From: an uncultured Sphingomonadaceae bacterium
GTDB lineage: Bacteria; Pseudomonadota; Alphaproteobacteria; Sphingomonadales; Sphingomonadaceae
Direction of reading: 5' to 3'
Assembly: GCA_947489315.1 (NCBI GenBank)
Contig: CANLCX010000004.1
Coordinates: forward strand, 306,803 to 370,802
DNA length: 64,000 nucleotides
Each line of letters begins with the position of its first letter. Position 1 is the stretch's first letter. Shown here piece by piece: positions 60,315-64,000 of this stretch. The position numbers and the translations under genes are program-made. The notes beneath the pieces are model-generated. The model did no database searches. It saw only the letters and a list, made by a program, of their open reading frames with translations, and was not told the DNA's origin.

Positions 60315-62777
60315 ATGAGTACTTTTGACAAAAAAATGCCTGAATTCCGTGCGACGCGCGGTTTCAGCGCGCGATTAATTGCGGTAAGTAGTGCAGCTGC
60401 TTTATGCTCCGTTCTGGTCGGTATTGGCCCCGTTCAAACTGCGTCTGCGCAGTCTCCTGCAGCAACATCTGGGCGGATTGTCACAGGCCACAGTAAGCAG
60501 TGCCTGGACGTGCCAAATGGCGATTTGGGTGAGAATATACCAATTATGCAGTTTACCTGTGATGGAACTCCCCAGCAGGCTTTCGCTGTCATCCCGGCGG
60601 GCAATGGATATTATAGTATCAAATCGGGGGTAAGCGGCAAGTGCCTAACGACAGAAAACAGACATACAGCAGACAATGTGGCTATCGTCCAGCATTCATG
60701 CGATGGCTCGGCCAGCCAGTTATTTTCTCTCGCTCCTGTAGGCAAGGATTTCTACAATATTACGGCACTCCATAGTGGCAGGTGCATCAGCGTTCCCAAT
60801 GGCTCAATGGCTGATAATACGGTCCTTACGCAGGTCCAGTGCAACGGAAAACAATGGCAGATGTTCTGGTTCCAAGATCTGGTGGGTATGAATGTTCCCC
60901 AGCCAGCGGCAGTGCAACAACCGCCAATATCACAGCCACAGATTCAACGACCACCAGCGCAACAGCCACCTGCCCGCCAACCACAATGGCAGCAGCCAAA
61001 AGTGCAGCAACCAAACCCTCAACAGCAGTGGCAACAACCGCAAGTTCGTCTGCCACGGGTGCAACAACCTGGAGTCCAGCCACAGTGGCGACAACCACCA
61101 GTGCAAAATGCGCAGGCAGCAGAGATCGACGCTGGCATCGAAAGCCCCGGGAATCAGGTGTTTCTTGTCCGACAAGACCGCGGTGTCATGCAATATAACA
61201 CAAACTCGGCAAACCCTGGCACCGGCCCCAATGATCTAAGTCGTACAGCCTTGGGGCCTTATATGTCCATGCTAACAGCATCGTTTAGCTATGGAGGCGT
61301 GAAATATCTTTTTCTCAGAACCGGGCAATTTGTTGGACTTGATGCCAATACTGAAAATGTTGTCCAACCTCTGAGCTATATTGACAACAATAATTGGCCG
61401 GGAATGGCTCCCCATCGGAGCAAGATAGAAGCGGCGCTTCGTTTCAAAGGAAACTCAATATTATTCTTCCTGAATAACGGGCAATATATTGAATATGATA
61501 TGGCGCTTCGCAATATCGTACTTGGTCCGATCGCGATGAATGCGTTTACCCTGCCCAGTTTGCAAAATGTTGCTGGGGACATAGCCGCCGCGGCCCGCTG
61601 GGACAATAATCGCGCGGTCATATTTCTAAAGGGCGGACGGCATATGTGGTTTAATTTCCGCGGTGTGAATGCCAGTGGAGCTCCGGCTTCCAATCTTGGA
61701 AGTCAATTTGCGCAGCCTCAAGCCATGTCAGGCGGTTTTCAAGGGCCTGTCGGCCAGCCTCAATTACAACAGCCGCCGGTGCGTCAACCGCAATGGCAGC
61801 AACCGCCAATAATACAGCAGCCCCCAGTACAACAGCCAGTGGGCGTCGGCGCCCCGATCAGGAATCTCACAAATAAATTAAATTTCAGTGCGAATACACT
61901 CACATTGGCGCTAAGTCCTGACGGCCAGCTATTGGCAACTGGCGGGTGGGACAATCATCTGTCAATTTGGAATTCTAACAGTCAAACGATGAATTTAGCA
62001 GTGGCAATTCCACTTCAGGCCAAGGGCGATTTGCTTCTCGATATTGCTTTTAGTCCAAATAGTCAGCGGATCGTGTCGGGCAGCCGCCAAAGCGGCAACG
62101 CCCTGCAATCTTCCGTTAGTGTTTGGGATGTAGCGACGGGCGCGCCAGCGTTAACATTGCAAAACACATATGCAGGAACATGCGACTCAGTGGCCTATGA
62201 TGCTCAAGGGTTAAGAATCGCTGCGGGCTGTCATAATCAGGCAACCAACAACGCCACTTTGCAAATCTGGGATGCTAATACTGGTGCAGCACTTAACCAG
62301 ATTAATGCCGTTTCGGGACCTGTGGCGTTCAGTCCGAATGGCGCTCTCGTAACGGCCTTAAATAAGTCTACACAGCAAATAGAGATATTTGATGCGGGCA
62401 ATGGGCAGTTGCTGCAAACCATAAATGTCAACACGGTGGGTGGTATCAAACAGGCGGTTTTCACCGCTGATAGTGCCCTTCTTATAACCGGCAACCTTGA
62501 TGGGACAGTCAGTGTCTGGAAAGTGGCCACTGGGCAGAAACTCTCCACTTTTGCCGGACATAATAGCAGCGTCAACGATATTTCCTTTAATCAGAATATT
62601 TCACGCATCGTCAGTGCACATGAGGACGGTTTGTTGATCTTGTGGGACGGCACCACCGGCGCTGCCTTGTCTTCATTCCAGGCATCCAAAGCCCTGCGGT
62701 CTGTCGTGTTGAACGCCGATGGAAAATCGGTTGTGACTGGCGGAGACGAGAATATTGTCAGGGTTTTCGCTGATTAG
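60315..62777 (+). CDS. Exported multidomain protein: ricin-B-like lectin, hemopexin-like repeats, WD40 propeller
   Basis: Signal peptide ending QTASAQS; three ricin-type CLDVPNG/CLTTENR/CISVPNG repeats; two PQ-rich linkers; blade-like repeats IEAALRFKGNSILFFLNNGQYIEYD; seven WD40-type blades; start at ATG 60315 preferred over 60270. Confidence 0.8.
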   Translation: MSTFDKKMPEFRATRGFSARLIAVSSAAALCSVLVGIGPVQTASAQSPAATSGRIVTGHSKQCLDVPNGDLGENIPIMQFTCDGTPQQAFAVIPAGNGYYSIKSGVSGKCLTTENRHTADNVAIVQHSCDGSASQLFSLAPVGKDFYNITALHSGRCISVPNGSMADNTVLTQVQCNGKQWQMFWFQDLVGMNVPQPAAVQQPPISQPQIQRPPAQQPPARQPQWQQPKVQQPNPQQQWQQPQVRLPRVQQPGVQPQWRQPPVQNAQAAEIDAGIESPGNQVFLVRQDRGVMQYNTNSANPGTGPNDLSRTALGPYMSMLTASFSYGGVKYLFLRTGQFVGLDANTENVVQPLSYIDNNNWPGMAPHRSKIEAALRFKGNSILFFLNNGQYIEYDMALRNIVLGPIAMNAFTLPSLQNVAGDIAAAARWDNNRAVIFLKGGRHMWFNFRGVNASGAPASNLGSQFAQPQAMSGGFQGPVGQPQLQQPPVRQPQWQQPPIIQQPPVQQPVGVGAPIRNLTNKLNFSANTLTLALSPDGQLLATGGWDNHLSIWNSNSQTMNLAVAIPLQAKGDLLLDIAFSPNSQRIVSGSRQSGNALQSSVSVWDVATGAPALTLQNTYAGTCDSVAYDAQGLRIAAGCHNQATNNATLQIWDANTGAALNQINAVSGPVAFSPNGALVTALNKSTQQIEIFDAGNGQLLQTINVNTVGGIKQAVFTADSALLITGNLDGTVSVWKVATGQKLSTFAGHNSSVNDISFNQNISRIVSAHEDGLLILWDGTTGAALSSFQASKALRSVVLNADGKSVVTGGDENIVRVFAD

Positions 62778-62843
62778 TGGCTTTGAGGGCATGTAAAAAC
62801 ATTTCGCATTTTTGGCGGGTGAATTTCTTTGAGGAGTAGAACT

Positions 62844-63326
62844 ATGCGCAGACTATTTGGACCAAGTGCAGCAGTGCTGGGGACGTTGGCGGTAGCATCG
62901 TCTCCCGCCCATAGTCAGTTAAGTCACCATTATGAAACCCTTCCGCCAGTTGTAGGTCCAGCAGTCGTGAAGGGGGGCAATCTGCTATGGATAAATAATA
63001 AATTCATCACGCTATACAATATCACGGCCCCCCAATATGATGACCAATGCGCAGGAAGCAACGGAACAATCGCCTGTGGTAAGGCTTCGGCAGATGCGCT
63101 CAGCAAGTTTATTGGAGGGCAGCCGCTATCCTGCAAGACGCAGATGGACCAAACCTATATATGCCGCCGTCCTGACAATCAGGACATAGCTTGGTTCATG
63201 GTATATTTCGGCTACGCCAAATCAACGCCGACTGGGGATTACAGGAAAGACATGCATACCGCTGCGATGGGTAGGCATGGATTGTGGGGGCATTTCCTTT
63301 ATGATTGGAGTGTTGCTGGTCTCTGA
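62844..63326 (+). CDS. Secreted SNase-like (thermonuclease-fold) protein, probably non-catalytic
   Basis: Signal peptide; FITLYNITAPQYDDQC..IACGKASADALSKFIGGQPLSC...GYAKSTPTGDYRKDMHTAAMGRHGLWG. Confidence 0.65.
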   Translation: MRRLFGPSAAVLGTLAVASSPAHSQLSHHYETLPPVVGPAVVKGGNLLWINNKFITLYNITAPQYDDQCAGSNGTIACGKASADALSKFIGGQPLSCKTQMDQTYICRRPDNQDIAWFMVYFGYAKSTPTGDYRKDMHTAAMGRHGLWGHFLYDWSVAGL

Positions 63327-63363
63327 TACATGCTCCTTAAATATAATAGAGAAAGTGAAAATA

Positions 63364-63669
63364 ATGAACAAATCTATCATAACCAGTGGCTTAATTGCTG
63401 CAGTGGCATTTACAATCAGCCCGGCATTGGCACGTGACGCCAATACAGACGACCAAGCTATCCTTGCCCAATTTCAGGAAGATGTAAGGAAAATCGAAAA
63501 TAATTTGCCGTCCACGTCATATGATGTCGCCGCAGATGGTGCCAAGTGCTCCAGTGATATCGATGCTTTAGTACAAGCCTTACCCGCAACCATTGAAACC
63601 GACTATGCATGCGACATTATTGGCACAGACAAAATTGCAGTGTTTGGTGGAGCACGCCTGCGGCGGTAA
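63364..63669 (+). CDS. Small secreted hypothetical protein
   Basis: MNKSIITSGLIAAVAFTISPALARD signal peptide; two cysteines in the mature part. Confidence 0.6.
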   Translation: MNKSIITSGLIAAVAFTISPALARDANTDDQAILAQFQEDVRKIENNLPSTSYDVAADGAKCSSDIDALVQALPATIETDYACDIIGTDKIAVFGGARLRR

Positions 63670-63772
63670 GCCTCATTTTTTGCCGGCGCAAACAGACGTG
63701 TGAATTTACAATGGTCGTATAGGTAATTTGAAACCCTGCTGGAGAAATTCAGCAGGGTCATTTCGTTTGGGC

Positions 63773-63926
63773 ACTAGTGTCCGCTGTCAGGATCTAGCGG
63801 ACTCCATCGAAATGTCCGAAACTGGGGCGCTTACCCGACCGGCAACTTCCGCATTCCTAATGTCCGCTTTTGCGCCCATAGCGGACACTAGCGTTGTGAC
63901 GGCTTTATCCCGAAAGCGGACACTAG
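63773..63926. repeat. Cluster of three palindromic repeat copies
   Basis: ctagtgtccgctgtcaggatctagcggact; atgtccgcttttgcgcccatagcggacactag; ggctttatcccgaaagcggacactag. Confidence 0.85.
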
Positions 63927-64000
63927 GATTGCGATACTTCTCTGTATCTAATGCCAGCGATTAAATGTCCCTATCCGGTTTCTAGCTTCATCAAAAACTC

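Noticed and set aside
60826-61193. Low-complexity Val/Ala- or Leu/Trp-rich ORFs antisense to the PQ linker
   Set aside because: Artefacts of the repetitive CAA/CCA-rich linker read on the opposite strand or another frame.
56106-63926. Possible CRISPR array formed by the gcggaca repeats
   Set aside because: Spacing is irregular (hundreds to thousands of bp), the repeats are palindromic and lie between genes, and no cas genes are present.

Overview
Chromosomal window from an alphaproteobacterium, probably a sphingomonad (inferred from gene content and style, not tested). About 0-53 kb is mostly ordinary: glnA/glnB, a PQQ dehydrogenase, map, ccmAB, an OpuF-like osmolyte ABC system, rlmB, tRNA-Tyr, a TonB receptor with a LytTR regulator, an orphan DNA methyltransferase, nhaA, a coupled envelope cassette, a CYP153-like P450, queG, gpsA/tsaD, hemC/hemD, peptidases and thioesterases. 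From tRNA-Thr (53.1 kb) onward the region looks accessory. It holds a serine-recombinase/DUF2924/DUF3489 module whose recombinase carries an apparent 1-nt frameshift, several orphan ORFs, a dispersed palindromic repeat family (stem TGTCCGCTTT/AAAGCGGACA) seen repeatedly between 56.1 and 64.0 kb, and a cluster of three predicted exported proteins. That cluster is led by an 820-residue protein reading as signal peptide, ricin-B-like lectin, Pro/Gln linker, hemopexin-like repeats, Pro/Gln linker and a seven-blade WD40 propeller, followed by an SNase-like protein that has lost its catalytic residues. This export cluster among the repeats is the best candidate for something undescribed. Two diverged copies of a ~77-bp bipartite REP-like element (7.95 and 52.23 kb) are a second notable signal. 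No searches could be run. Family calls come from reading motifs, and start codons are approximate where noted.
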